Assembly (NCBI GenBank): GCA_038848005.1
Contig: JAWCNZ010000013.1
Coordinates: forward strand, 1 to 43,444
Length of the DNA stretch: 43,444 bases
Direction of reading: 5' to 3'
Origin: JAWCNN01 sp038848005
Lineage (GTDB): Archaea; Thermoproteota; Bathyarchaeia; Bathyarchaeales; Bathycorpusculaceae
In this document: piece after piece, positions 24,673-33,590 of the stretch
Position numbering within the stretch: position 1 is the stretch's first letter
How the letters are laid out: the number at the start of each line of letters is the position of its first letter
Notes under the pieces: generated by a model
Seen by the model: only the letters and a program-made list of their open reading frames with translations
The model's database searches: none
Told to the model about the DNA's origin: nothing
Position numbers and translations under genes: made by a program

Positions 24673-25749
24673 TTGGATATAGAAACAAAAATTGAATTAA
24701 TCAAAAAACCACCTACAGAGGAAATTTTAGTTGAGGAAGAGTTAAGGCAACTTTTAGAAATAAACGAGCATCCACGGCATTATCAAGGCTTTGAAATTTC
24801 TGGTTTGTTGCATTTGGGAAACCTTGTGGTTTCAGGCTTCAAAATAAACGATTTCCTAAAAGCGGGAATTGAATGTCAAGTTTATTTGGCGGATTGGCAC
24901 AGCTTCATTAACAACAAATTGGGCGGAGACTGGAACAAAATCTTAAAAGCGGCAAAATACTACGAAAAAGCGTTTAAGTTTTTCTGTCCAGGAGCAAAAA
25001 TTGTTTTAGGTTCGGAATTGTACCACAACAATGACGAGTACTGGCGGAATTTCATCCGCTTTTCCAAGCACATGACTATTGCAAGGGTTAGGCGATGCTT
25101 AACCATTATGGGAAGAAGCGAACATGAAAAGCTTGATCTTTCCCAATATTTTTATGCGCCAATGCAAGCCGTCGACGTAAAAGCGATAGGCGCAGATATA
25201 CCGCACGGCGGCATGGACCAGCGCAAAGCGCATGTTTTGGCAAGGGAAATCTTTCCAAAAATGGGATGGCGAAAACCAGTTGCGGTTCACCATCACCTTT
25301 TGATGGGAATAGCCAAACCCGTCACGTTAAAGGCGAAAACCAAACTTGAATGGGTTGAAGCAAGCAAAATGAGCAAGTCAAAACCTTGGACAGCCATATT
25401 CATCCACGACAGCGAAGAAGAAATAAAGGCGAAAATGCAGAAGGCGTGGTGTCCAGAAAAACAAGTGGAATTCAACCCGGTGCTCGAAATATCAAAGTAC
25501 ATAATATTCCATGAAAAGGCGACTTTTGAAATTGAAAGACCAGCGAAATTCGGCGGAACAGTAAAATTTCAAACTTATGAGGAATTAGAGAAGGAATATG
25601 CGCAAGGAAAAATTCATCCGCAGGATTTAAAAAACGCCGTGGCAAAGGAGTTAGCGGAAATCCTTGCGCCCATCAGAAAATACTTTGAAACAGACAAAGA
25701 AGCAAAGGAATGCTTAAATGTTGTAAAAAGCTTTGAAATTTCAAGGTAA
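24673..25749 (+). CDS. tyrS: tyrosyl-tRNA synthetase
   Basis: A class I synthetase of the archaeal type. The HIGH equivalent is ISGLLHLGNLV and the KMSKS motif is EASKMSKSKPW. The tyrosine-binding segment includes YQGFEISG and GADIPHGGMDQRKAHVLAREI, the archaeal TyrRS pattern. About 358 residues from TTG 24673, which gives the usual LDIETKIELIKKPPTEE beginning; TTG 24664 and 24643 are alternatives and no ATG is available. A TATA-like ACTTTTAAGTTTAAC (24627-24641) lies after the RNA block, suggesting its own promoter. Toprim and DnaG genes follow on the same strand. Confidence 0.93.
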   Translation: MDIETKIELIKKPPTEEILVEEELRQLLEINEHPRHYQGFEISGLLHLGNLVVSGFKINDFLKAGIECQVYLADWHSFINNKLGGDWNKILKAAKYYEKAFKFFCPGAKIVLGSELYHNNDEYWRNFIRFSKHMTIARVRRCLTIMGRSEHEKLDLSQYFYAPMQAVDVKAIGADIPHGGMDQRKAHVLAREIFPKMGWRKPVAVHHHLLMGIAKPVTLKAKTKLEWVEASKMSKSKPWTAIFIHDSEEEIKAKMQKAWCPEKQVEFNPVLEISKYIIFHEKATFEIERPAKFGGTVKFQTYEELEKEYAQGKIHPQDLKNAVAKELAEILAPIRKYFETDKEAKECLNVVKSFEISR

Positions 25750-25754
25750 AACCT

Positions 25755-26171
25755 TTGTTGGCACGGCTTAAAGCGAAAGAGGAGAAAATTCTAAAGGTTT
25801 TGGAACAATTAAATGAAGAATCTGCAGATGGAAAACCCATAATTGTGGAGGGAGAAAAAGACATGGAAACCCTAAGAGCCTTTGGCATTGAAGGAAAAAT
25901 AATAATGGCGAAAGCCGGCGGAAAATCCATTTTAGACGTTATTTCTGAAATAGAGAAAATAGGAACACGCCAAGCTATTTTGTTGTTCGATTTTGACAGA
26001 AGCGGAAAAGAATTGACGAAAAAGCTGAAACATCAACTGGAAAAGACGGGGATAAACCCAAACCTTTTGTTTTGGCGTGAACTTTCAGCGCTTGTCGGCA
26101 GAGAAATTAAAGACATTGAAGGTTTAGCCGCTTACATGGAAAACTTAAAGAGGAAGATTTGCAATTCATAA
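25755..26171 (+). CDS. small Toprim domain protein (UPF0292-type)
   Basis: 138 residues consisting essentially of a Toprim domain: KPIIVEGEKDMETLRAFG carries the catalytic Glu, and ILLFDFDRSGKELTKKL carries the DxD-type acids. Archaeal members of this small primase-like family have no established reaction; other Toprim proteins include primases, RNase M5 and topoisomerases. It starts at TTG 25755 or 25758, five to eight bases after the tyrS stop, so it is probably co-transcribed with tyrS. The dnaG gene, also a Toprim protein, lies 88 bases downstream. Confidence 0.8.
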   Translation: MLARLKAKEEKILKVLEQLNEESADGKPIIVEGEKDMETLRAFGIEGKIIMAKAGGKSILDVISEIEKIGTRQAILLFDFDRSGKELTKKLKHQLEKTGINPNLLFWRELSALVGREIKDIEGLAAYMENLKRKICNS

Positions 26172-26198
26172 AAGTAATAAAGAGCAAAGTTACAACTT

Positions 26199-26244
26199 CG
26201 TGAATTGAGAGTACAAAACTCTCTTCACGCGGTTAACATTAACC
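26199..26244. promoter_or_regulatory. hairpin and dyad upstream of dnaG
   Basis: CGTGAA..GAGAGT (26199-26212) pairs with ACTCTC-TTCACG (26218-26229), a 12-pair stem with a two-base bulge and an ACAAA loop. Immediately after it, GGTTAA-CA-TTAACC (26231-26244) is a perfect dyad. Both lie in the gap before dnaG and could form a leader structure, a processing site or a binding site for a regulator. Confidence 0.45.
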
Positions 26245-26259
26245 CGGATAACAAACTAA

Positions 26260-27414
26260 TTGGAGGTGACGCTTACGGGTTCATCACAAACGTTTACAAT
26301 AAAGTATGTTATACAAGCAAAATTCGAAATAGAAGGCGTTGTTGAAAAGCCAGACGTTATAGGAGCGGTTTTCGGACAAACAGAGGGACTTTTTGGACCA
26401 GAACTTGATTTGAGGGAACTGCAAAAATCCGGCAGGGTTGGAAGAATAGAAATTGAATTGCACTCAAAAAATGATAGGACAACTGGCACAATAACGATAC
26501 CAACAAGTCTAGACAGAGTTTCCACAGCGCTAATAGCCGCAAGCATAGAAAGCATAAACCGTGTTGGACCATGCGCTGCGAAGGTAACCCTTGAAAAAAT
26601 TGAGGATGTACGCGAAGCTAGAAGAAAAATAATAATTGACAGGGCAAAGGAGATTCTTCACAAATGGACTATTGAGTCCATGCCTTCAGTGGACGAAGTC
26701 TTCAAAGAACTTGCAGAAACGCTGAAGGTTGCAAAAGTTGAGAAATATGGACCGGAGGAGTTGTCGGCGGGACCAGAAGTTGACAGTTCTAAAGAGATAA
26801 TTATTGTTGAGGGCAGAGCAGACGTAATAAACTTAATGCGGTGTGGAATGCTGAACGTAATAGCCTTGGAAGGAGCGAAAGTTCCGGAAACAATTAAACG
26901 GCTCACTAGAGAAAAGGAGGCAACGGCTTTCCTCGACGGCGACAGAGGCGGAGACCTAATCCTAAAAGAGCTTTTGCAAGTGGCAAACATCAAATATGTT
27001 GCCAGGGCGCCCAGAGGAAGGGAAGTTGAAGAGTTAAACTGCAAAGAAATATTTGAAGCTTTAGAAGCAAAAGTTCCAGTTGAAGAACTTTTCAAACCGC
27101 GAAAAGAGCGAAAGCTGGAACTGCCAAGGGAGATAAGCCAAATAGCAAAAGAGTTGGAAGGCACTTTGGAGGCTGTTCTCCTAAACGAAAAGTTGGAGAC
27201 GATAGAGCGGTTGCCAGTAAGCCAATTAGCCGAAAAACTTCAACAAACAGAAGGCGTAGACACCGTCGTTTTTGACGGTATCATAACGCAGAGAATCGTT
27301 GACATAGCAAGCGAGAAAAACATAAAGAACATAGTTGCCTCACGCCTTTCAGAAGCCGTTAAACCACCATTAAACGTACAACTAATAACATTCACAGAAA
27401 TAAAAGAAAGTTAA
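26260..27414 (+). CDS. dnaG: archaeal DnaG primase-like protein
   Basis: About 380 residues. The N-terminal domain has the family signature KPDVIGAVFGQTEGLFGPELDL and KSGRVGRIEIE. The central Toprim domain carries IIIVEGRADVINLMR, then ATAFLDGDRGGDLIL (DxD) and REVEELNCKEI. Archaeal DnaG makes RNA primers in vitro and is also a component of the RNA exosome. The start is uncertain: TTG 26260 and GTG 26266 fall within the strong Shine-Dalgarno GGAGGTGA (26262-26269). The best-spaced codon after it is ACG 26275, which would give a protein starting close to where homologues begin. The end overlaps the convergent polymerase gene by four bases. Confidence 0.93.
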   Translation: MEVTLTGSSQTFTIKYVIQAKFEIEGVVEKPDVIGAVFGQTEGLFGPELDLRELQKSGRVGRIEIELHSKNDRTTGTITIPTSLDRVSTALIAASIESINRVGPCAAKVTLEKIEDVREARRKIIIDRAKEILHKWTIESMPSVDEVFKELAETLKVAKVEKYGPEELSAGPEVDSSKEIIIVEGRADVINLMRCGMLNVIALEGAKVPETIKRLTREKEATAFLDGDRGGDLILKELLQVANIKYVARAPRGREVEELNCKEIFEALEAKVPVEELFKPRKERKLELPREISQIAKELEGTLEAVLLNEKLETIERLPVSQLAEKLQQTEGVDTVVFDGIITQRIVDIASEKNIKNIVASRLSEAVKPPLNVQLITFTEIKES

Positions 27415-29807
27415 GCTTTGAAAAAGTCTGTAAGTTTAGTTCCTTTTTCCTCAACTTGTGAGGTTATCAACTGTTCTTCTGTTATGCCGAAACTTTCAAG
27501 AACCCTAACAGCGGCTGGAACAACCTGTTTTGAAACATAATATTCCACGTCGATTTCATCGTAAGAGGCAAACATGTAAGGCTTAACTCTTTCGTAGAGG
27601 CGCCCCTCGCCTGTAACGACCACATAGCCTATTTTGTCGCCGACGGCGAGTTTCCAGCCTTTCGCCATAAGCATTTTCGCAGCTTCCACATGCGAAGCCT
27701 TAACTTCGTATTCCTCCGGCGGCTTCGTCAAAGCCTTCCATATTATTAAATCTCGGATTGGAATGCGCTTTTGCCTCAACTCATAAATGATTTGCCGAAC
27801 ATATTTAACGGCTTTTTGTGATGATTGCTCCTTCAAAATTATTTCTAAAACCCGTTCTTGCACTTTTTTGGCTATGTCAGCCCAGTCTCCACGTATAACC
27901 TCCAAACCAACAATGTCAAGCTGTCCGTTGGGCAACAGCCCGGCATAACGTTTTTTGGCTTCCGTAAAGAAAATGCGCACGTAAACCTTGTCGGGTTTAA
28001 CTTCCAAACCCAACTTTTCAGCTATTTCCCTCGAAAGCCTCCCAATTTTTTCAGGTTCGTTTTCAACGAAGAGGCTGTCCGTGTCGCCGTAAACAACTTT
28101 TAACCCACATTTTTCAGCCATTTTGATGGCGTTCATTATGGCGTATCTTCCCCAAGCTGTGGCGGCTTCCGCAACAGGCTTCATGTACCATCTTGCGCCA
28201 ATCCACCCAGCATATCCATAAGAGGCATTAGTGATTATTTTCACAGCTTTTTGGCGAGCATCCAAGACGCGATACTCAACACTATCAACGGCGACTTTCC
28301 CCATTTTTGAGCGAATTTCATCCCGCACATTAATGAGATGCGATAATACTTCCTTGTAGAAACCCGCTGGTTCCCTCCGAAACTTGTGGTGAACTTCTGG
28401 AGCTTCATAAACTTCGTTTGGCGCCACATTTTCTTTAGGCGAAACATAAGTGTCCGGCGACAAATTATAGGTTATCATCAAGTTTGGGTACATAGCCTTA
28501 AAATCTATGCATGCAATGTTTTTGTGTAAGCCAGGTTCAGGCTTGAGCACTATGGCGCCCGCATAAGGTCTATAAGGCTGTTCGATTCTTTTAGGCACAA
28601 GCTCGCCGATTTTTTGGGCATGTTTTATGAGGAACCATTCAACTCGGAAGCCAACAGCCGCCGTTCCCACATGGTCCATTGGCAAGCTTACAAGACTTGA
28701 AAGTTGCATGATAAAGTCTAGAAGGGCTTCTGTTATGCCCATTAAGCTTTTGGTGTTTTCAATGGAAAACCTTTTCAAAAGTTCACGTTTTTGAGGGTTG
28801 TCCCAGTAATCGGCGAAATCCACATCCTCAATTAAAATACGCTTTTCAAGTTTTATAACTCCCAAATAATCGGCTAGGTTCTCCAAGGTTTTAACTTTAA
28901 CATCCGGGAATTCGTCGGCGTAATCCGCCAAGTCAACATTGGCTCTTCCAGTTATTGAAACATGCCCATAAACGCTTGTGTGCGGTTCAGTTCCAGCCCT
29001 ATCCACATGCAAATTTAATCCAAGCCTTTTGCATCGTTCGTTAAGGTACTGCCAATCCTGCCGGTTCACACCGTAACCAACAACAATGTCTGGGTCAAAA
29101 CTTCGAACATAATTTATGAAAGCCTCCAGAACAGGCTTGTCGTTTTTGTTTTCGTCCGCCACGAACTGTTTTGTTTCGCCGTTGTTTGTCGCAACGGAAA
29201 TTATTATTACTGGGTTTCTGTCCGGTTTAGGCGAGCCTTCTCGGCTGTAGCACATTGTTGAAAAACCTAAAATCCTAAGTTGTGGCGCCTGCGTTTTTTC
29301 GAAGAATTTTGGAGGGGATTTTGCCACATAAACCTTTTCAACTTGAACACCTAAAGTGTTTATTTCTTCATTTACCTCTATTTTGTGCCATCCGCAGGGA
29401 ACAACGTCGTTGTCGATTAAGTAGCGCATTGAATATCGAATATCGTCTTCGAGGCAGTCTTTGACGCCTTCGAGTTTTCGAAAAGCCTTTGCAAGTTTCG
29501 GCTTATCATCTGGGTTTTTACAGTAAACTTTCACGGCTTTAACGGGTTTTCCAAAAAACTTTCGCTCAACAACCTCAAATTTGAAGGCGGAGGGAAAATG
29601 GACTTTTTTAGCTTCCTCAATAATTTTTGCAGTGTCCGCGCCTTCATTAGCAACAACGTAAAAGTAGTCAACAAAGTCTCTGTCAATTATGAGAATTCGC
29701 CTGTTAGAATCGTCGATTCCCCAAAGCCAAATTTCTGGCGTGCCATTTCTAACCTCGTAGTTTATGTCTAAAAGCCAAAACACAACCCGCATGGCTACAT
29801 CCTTCAT
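27411..29807 (-). CDS. family B DNA polymerase with degenerate exonuclease motifs
   Basis: 798 residues (M6 at 29792 is an alternative start). Polymerase motifs are intact: CIDFKAMYPNLM (region II, about 433-444), KIITNASYGYAGW (region III, about 523-535) and YGDTDS (region I, 573-578). The 3'-5' exonuclease motifs are not. Exo I reads LGFSTMC (181-186) where active enzymes have FDIE, Exo II keeps one acid (NRQDWQYL, D251), and Exo III reads FSIENTKS (347-354) with Asn in place of the catalytic Asp. It should polymerise but not proofread (inference). In archaea with several B-type polymerases, exo-defective paralogues are known, so a proofreading PolB may exist elsewhere in this genome. Convergent with dnaG. 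Confidence 0.92.
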   Translation of the reverse strand: MKDVAMRVVFWLLDINYEVRNGTPEIWLWGIDDSNRRILIIDRDFVDYFYVVANEGADTAKIIEEAKKVHFPSAFKFEVVERKFFGKPVKAVKVYCKNPDDKPKLAKAFRKLEGVKDCLEDDIRYSMRYLIDNDVVPCGWHKIEVNEEINTLGVQVEKVYVAKSPPKFFEKTQAPQLRILGFSTMCYSREGSPKPDRNPVIIISVATNNGETKQFVADENKNDKPVLEAFINYVRSFDPDIVVGYGVNRQDWQYLNERCKRLGLNLHVDRAGTEPHTSVYGHVSITGRANVDLADYADEFPDVKVKTLENLADYLGVIKLEKRILIEDVDFADYWDNPQKRELLKRFSIENTKSLMGITEALLDFIMQLSSLVSLPMDHVGTAAVGFRVEWFLIKHAQKIGELVPKRIEQPYRPYAGAIVLKPEPGLHKNIACIDFKAMYPNLMITYNLSPDTYVSPKENVAPNEVYEAPEVHHKFRREPAGFYKEVLSHLINVRDEIRSKMGKVAVDSVEYRVLDARQKAVKIITNASYGYAGWIGARWYMKPVAEAATAWGRYAIMNAIKMAEKCGLKVVYGDTDSLFVENEPEKIGRLSREIAEKLGLEVKPDKVYVRIFFTEAKKRYAGLLPNGQLDIVGLEVIRGDWADIAKKVQERVLEIILKEQSSQKAVKYVRQIIYELRQKRIPIRDLIIWKALTKPPEEYEVKASHVEAAKMLMAKGWKLAVGDKIGYVVVTGEGRLYERVKPYMFASYDEIDVEYYVSKQVVPAAVRVLESFGITEEQLITSQVEEKGTKLTDFFKA

Positions 29808-29831
29808 GAATATATGAGAGAAAACGGCTTT

Positions 29832-30656
29832 TTAAAATCTGCGAAAAACCCGTTTAACAGCCTCTAAAGGCTCACCCACAACGCTTATTTTTTCCAGTCT
29901 GCATGTTCCAAGCCCTTTCCGTTCAGCCAAAACCAAATGTTCAACTTCTGTTGGCGAAACGTCCATGACTGCTGAGCCGACAGCATCTACAGCCACGGGG
30001 TCTACACCAGCAATGATCAAGTTCATTTCTACGGGGTTTCCGCTTGTTTCATGTCCTTCTCCAGCAATTATTCCGTCAATGACCGTTAGGCTTGGCTTAA
30101 GCACAGATGCCAAATCAACGATGTTTTCGCTTAAATGCTCATTATGCACAACGCCTTTAGAGGCTAAAGCGCCCATCATGTTTTTTAAGCCTAAAGTGAC
30201 TGTTGTCATTCTGTGAAGCTTAAGTTTTGGAACACTTATTATTGTGCTTTGCAAAGCGGTTTCTGCAACTTTAACCTTTCTAAGCGATAATGGATTCGGC
30301 GGGTAAACCTCAACAAAAACGTCCTTGTTAAGGTCAACGAGTTTCACATTCCACCGTTTGGCAACAGCGTCTATTCCAGCCACTTTAAAGGCTTGAAAGG
30401 TGTCCGTCCATCCGCTTCCCTCACCAACAACTATGTTGTCCACGCCATTTTCCCTCAAGAATTTTATTATACCTTCCACAACACGGCTGTCCGTGGTGAT
30501 TCCAGTTGAAGGATGGCTTGCATTAATATAGTTCGGCTTAATCAAAATGGGCTTTTTAGTGGAAAGCACACTTTCTAAATCAGACCTTACCATTTCAAGA
30601 GCTTTAACAGTCACTTCAACAGCGTCTGTTCCCTTGACAATTGATACTTTACTCAT
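29832..30656 (-). CDS. DUF362 domain protein
   Basis: 274 residues matching the DUF362 family: KPILIKPNYINASHPSTGITTD, then NIVVGEGSGWTDT, IISVPKLKLHRMTTVTLGLKNMMG, and VIDGIIAGEGHETSGNPVEMNLIIAGVDPVAVD. No cysteine-rich ferredoxin segment is fused, unlike some family members. The family function is unsettled. ATG 30656 gives the expected N-terminus. It lies 24 bases upstream of polB on the same strand and may be co-transcribed; it is divergent from pelota. Confidence 0.87.
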   Translation of the reverse strand: MSKVSIVKGTDAVEVTVKALEMVRSDLESVLSTKKPILIKPNYINASHPSTGITTDSRVVEGIIKFLRENGVDNIVVGEGSGWTDTFQAFKVAGIDAVAKRWNVKLVDLNKDVFVEVYPPNPLSLRKVKVAETALQSTIISVPKLKLHRMTTVTLGLKNMMGALASKGVVHNEHLSENIVDLASVLKPSLTVIDGIIAGEGHETSGNPVEMNLIIAGVDPVAVDAVGSAVMDVSPTEVEHLVLAERKGLGTCRLEKISVVGEPLEAVKRVFRRF

Positions 30657-30729
30657 TTTGAAACACCACAGTGATATATTATTAATAGGTTAGAATCAAT
30701 TAAGCATTAGAATAGAGAGGCTGAAAGTT

Positions 30730-31812
30730 TTGAAAATTCTGGAAATTAACTTGAGAAAAGGTTTTGTAAAGGTTATTCCAGAAACTTTTGATGATTTGTG
30801 GCACTTATACAATGTGATTTATGAAGGCGATAGGGTTTACGCCTACACCTCAAGAGAAATAAAATCCGACGAGAGTGGAGGCTATGCAAGACCAAAACGT
30901 GGGGAACGCGTTTCAGTTTTTTTGGGGGTTAAAGTTGAAAGTGTTAGGTGGGATAGGTTTTTGGGTAAGCTTAGGGTTCACGGAACCATTTGCGAAGCAC
31001 CAGAAATTGTTCCAACGGGCGCACATCACACGCTTAACATTGCCTTAAACACGCCAGTAACTATCGTAAAAGGGGAGTGGGCTAAACATCAAATTGAAAG
31101 GTTAGAGCGAGCAAGCAAAACAACGGAAAAACCAATAATAATAGTGGCTATAGACGATGAAGGCTACGCAATAGCCACAACAGCCCAGTATGGCGTTGAA
31201 GTGAAAGCAGAAGAACATGTAAGGCTTCCGGGAAAGCTTGAGGCGGATAAAAGAGCAAACGCAACAAAAGAATATTTCAAAAAAGCCTTGGGCAATTTAC
31301 GTCAAATCTGGTTGGAAACGCAAAGCCCAATAGCGATAATTGGCGTTGGGTTTGTGAAAAACGATTTTGCCAAGTATGTGGAAAATGAGGTGCCAGACAT
31401 GGCTAAAGCGGTTATAGACATTAAAAGCGTAAACAACAGCGGTTTAGCTGGAATATACGAGGCGCTTCGCTCAGGAGTTTTGTTAAAAGCCATGAAAAAA
31501 CAGCGCATAATCCAAGAAGCAGAAGTTGTTGAGGAAATCCTTAAAAGGCTTGGGAAGGGCGAATCAAACGTTGCTTATGGGTTGGAAGAAGTTAAAAAGG
31601 CGGTGGATTTGGGTGCTGTGGAAAAACTTGTTTTGGCGGAAACCGTGTTACGTGAAGCTTCCGACGAAAAAAGGCGGTCCATAGAAGATTTGATGAGAAA
31701 TGTTGAGCATAAAGGTGGAAACATAATCGTGGTAAGCACAGAACATGAAGCTGGCGCAAAACTCTTAGCTTTAGGAGGTGCAGCTGCCCTGCTACGATTT
31801 GCATTGCGTTAG
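30730..31812 (+). CDS. pelA: mRNA surveillance protein Pelota
   Basis: 360 residues related to release factor eRF1/aRF1. The N-terminal Sm-like domain (KGFVKVIPETFDDLWHLYNVI) replaces the stop-codon recognition domain, and the GGQ motif is absent as expected. The middle domain has AIIGVGFVKNDFAKYV and the C-terminal domain contains VEKLVLAETVLREA and GGNIIVVSTEHEAGAKLLALGG. Pelota rescues stalled ribosomes with aABCE1 and aEF1A. The start is TTG 30730, with GAGAGG at 30715-30720. It ends two bases before the convergent nucleotidyltransferase gene. Confidence 0.95.
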   Translation: MKILEINLRKGFVKVIPETFDDLWHLYNVIYEGDRVYAYTSREIKSDESGGYARPKRGERVSVFLGVKVESVRWDRFLGKLRVHGTICEAPEIVPTGAHHTLNIALNTPVTIVKGEWAKHQIERLERASKTTEKPIIIVAIDDEGYAIATTAQYGVEVKAEEHVRLPGKLEADKRANATKEYFKKALGNLRQIWLETQSPIAIIGVGFVKNDFAKYVENEVPDMAKAVIDIKSVNNSGLAGIYEALRSGVLLKAMKKQRIIQEAEVVEEILKRLGKGESNVAYGLEEVKKAVDLGAVEKLVLAETVLREASDEKRRSIEDLMRNVEHKGGNIIVVSTEHEAGAKLLALGGAAALLRFALR

Positions 31813-31814
31813 GC

Positions 31815-32522
31815 TTATACGTTCTTTAATCTTCTGCGAACTGCTGGATTCTGGTCTGCAAGCCGTTTCAAAACCATTTCGAAAGTTTCGCCGTTCGAAA
31901 CCTCTTTTTCAACGAAAACGCCTGTTCTGCCAACTTCATCCCTTCTTAAAAGTGCGTGGACACGGTCCAAAACAGTTTCAACTGACACGCCTAAAAGCTT
32001 GGCAACATGTTCTTCACGTCCGACAATTGTGGTTTCTCTGTGCCCCTTTTCTGTAGGTTCAATAAGCATTAACCGTTTATCCACTCCGCGAACACGCCGT
32101 TCAGCCCTTAAATCTTCAAGTGTGGCTTCGCCGCCGAACTTGTAAAATTCACGTTCCACCTTGCGCATTTTCATCAATGGGAAAGAGACGCTTGTATTTT
32201 CGTCTAGTTCAATATAGGCTTTCATGGCGTAAACAGGCGTGGCTTGCACAACCAAACGCCTATTAACGCCAAAACCAGCTTTTTCCAAAGCCGTCTCAAC
32301 CGTAAAAGACGGCACTTGAAATGATATGAAAATGTCTATGTCGCTTTTGCTGTTCACGTCGCCTCTGGCGATGCTGCCATGCACTATGGAATCCAAGTGA
32401 AAAACAGCCAAAGCATCCATTATCCGCATAGCTTTTTGCCTAAACAGTTTAAGTAAACTCCACCGTTCACTGTCGTAAATCACTTCGTTATATTCTCGGC
32501 GTCTTTCAGGTTTGGTTGCCAC
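31815..32522 (-). CDS. archaeal nucleotidyltransferase domain protein
   Basis: 235 residues. The N-terminal half is a beta-polymerase-type nucleotidyltransferase with VHGSIARGDVNSKSDIDIFI (GS then DxD), an archaeal conserved type. A second domain (about residues 120-235) includes GREEHVAKLLGVSVETVLDRVHALLRRDE, which looks like a helix-turn-helix, and a basic C-terminus (RRRLKNV). The arrangement suggests nucleic acid as substrate or a role in regulation, but no reaction is assigned. The start is GTG 32522. Divergent from the thiolase gene and unrelated in detail to the two larger nucleotidyltransferase-like proteins upstream. Confidence 0.75.
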   Translation of the reverse strand: MATKPERRREYNEVIYDSERWSLLKLFRQKAMRIMDALAVFHLDSIVHGSIARGDVNSKSDIDIFISFQVPSFTVETALEKAGFGVNRRLVVQATPVYAMKAYIELDENTSVSFPLMKMRKVEREFYKFGGEATLEDLRAERRVRGVDKRLMLIEPTEKGHRETTIVGREEHVAKLLGVSVETVLDRVHALLRRDEVGRTGVFVEKEVSNGETFEMVLKRLADQNPAVRRRLKNV

Positions 32523-32594
32523 AGTTATCCGCCTTCACTCAAAAAACTATTGTATTCGTATTCCATGTTTATTTAATAACTGGTGAATGCAGAG

Positions 32595-33590
32595 ATGAGT
32601 GTTACTGCCACAATCAAATGCACAGTTTGTAAGCGTAGAGAAGCGTTTTTCTTTAGGCGGTACTCTGGAGAAAAGCTTTGCAAAAAATGTTTTGTGGAAT
32701 CCGTCGAAGCGAAGGTTAGGGCTACAATCGCCAAATATGGAATGTTTGAGTTTGACGATAGGATAGCCGTGGCAGTTTCGGGCGGCAAAGACAGCGTAAG
32801 CCTACTTCATATACTTGCCAAAATAGAGCGGGATTACCCAAAAGCTTCGCTTGTAGCTGTTACTGTGGATGAGGGGATTAGTGGTTACCGTGACGAAGCC
32901 TTAAAAATAGCTGTTGAAAATTGCCGTAAACTCGGCGTGGCGCATCATGTGGTTTCTTTTAAGGAGTTGTATGGTTACAGGCTGGATGAAATTGTTGCAA
33001 AACTGAAAAAGAAGGGTGGTGCGGAGTTAACTCCATGTGCGTATTGTGGAGTAATGCGCAGAAAAGCCTTAAACGTGATTGCCCGAAAAGTTGGGGCGAA
33101 CAAAATTGCAACGGCGCACACGTTAGACGATGAAACCCAAACATTCTTGCTTAACATTTTTCACGGTGACATTCTGCGCATAGCAAGGGAAAAACCAGTA
33201 ACCGACAAAGCGTATCCAAAGCTTGTGCAGAGAGTTAAACCCTTTTGCGAAATTCCAGAAAAGGAAACGGCGCTTTACGCTTACATCAACAAAATAAAAT
33301 TTCAAAGCAAGCCATGTCCATACGCTTCGGAAGCCCTCAGAAATGATGTTCGCAGCATGCTTAACCGTATAGAAGAAAAACACGCTGGAATAAAATTCAC
33401 GGTTTTTAGGGCGATGGAGAAAATTCGACCAGTACTGGAAAACCAAGCTAAAAAAGAAGGATTAAGCGAATGCGTCGAATGTGGAGAGCCGACAACCGAA
33501 AGCCTATGCAAGGCTTGTCAAATGATTAGGCAAGTGGACCAAAACCGATATTCATATAAGGCGGAGCGTTTGAACACAAAGAATAAATGA
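32595..33590 (+). CDS. tRNA 2-thiolation protein of the TtuA/Ncs6 family
   Basis: About 331 residues. An N-terminal zinc finger (CTVCKRREAFF..CKKCF) precedes the PP-loop AVSGGKDSVSLLHI. The catalytic-site cysteines are in CAYCGVMRR and CPYASEALR, which in TtuA hold a [4Fe-4S] cluster; a second zinc finger at the C-terminus is CVECGEPTTESLCKAC. These enzymes adenylate and thiolate uridine in tRNA (position 54 or 34). ATG 32595 is preferred over GTG 32583. It overlaps the ZIP transporter gene by four bases. Confidence 0.92.
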   Translation: MSVTATIKCTVCKRREAFFFRRYSGEKLCKKCFVESVEAKVRATIAKYGMFEFDDRIAVAVSGGKDSVSLLHILAKIERDYPKASLVAVTVDEGISGYRDEALKIAVENCRKLGVAHHVVSFKELYGYRLDEIVAKLKKKGGAELTPCAYCGVMRRKALNVIARKVGANKIATAHTLDDETQTFLLNIFHGDILRIAREKPVTDKAYPKLVQRVKPFCEIPEKETALYAYINKIKFQSKPCPYASEALRNDVRSMLNRIEEKHAGIKFTVFRAMEKIRPVLENQAKKEGLSECVECGEPTTESLCKACQMIRQVDQNRYSYKAERLNTKNK

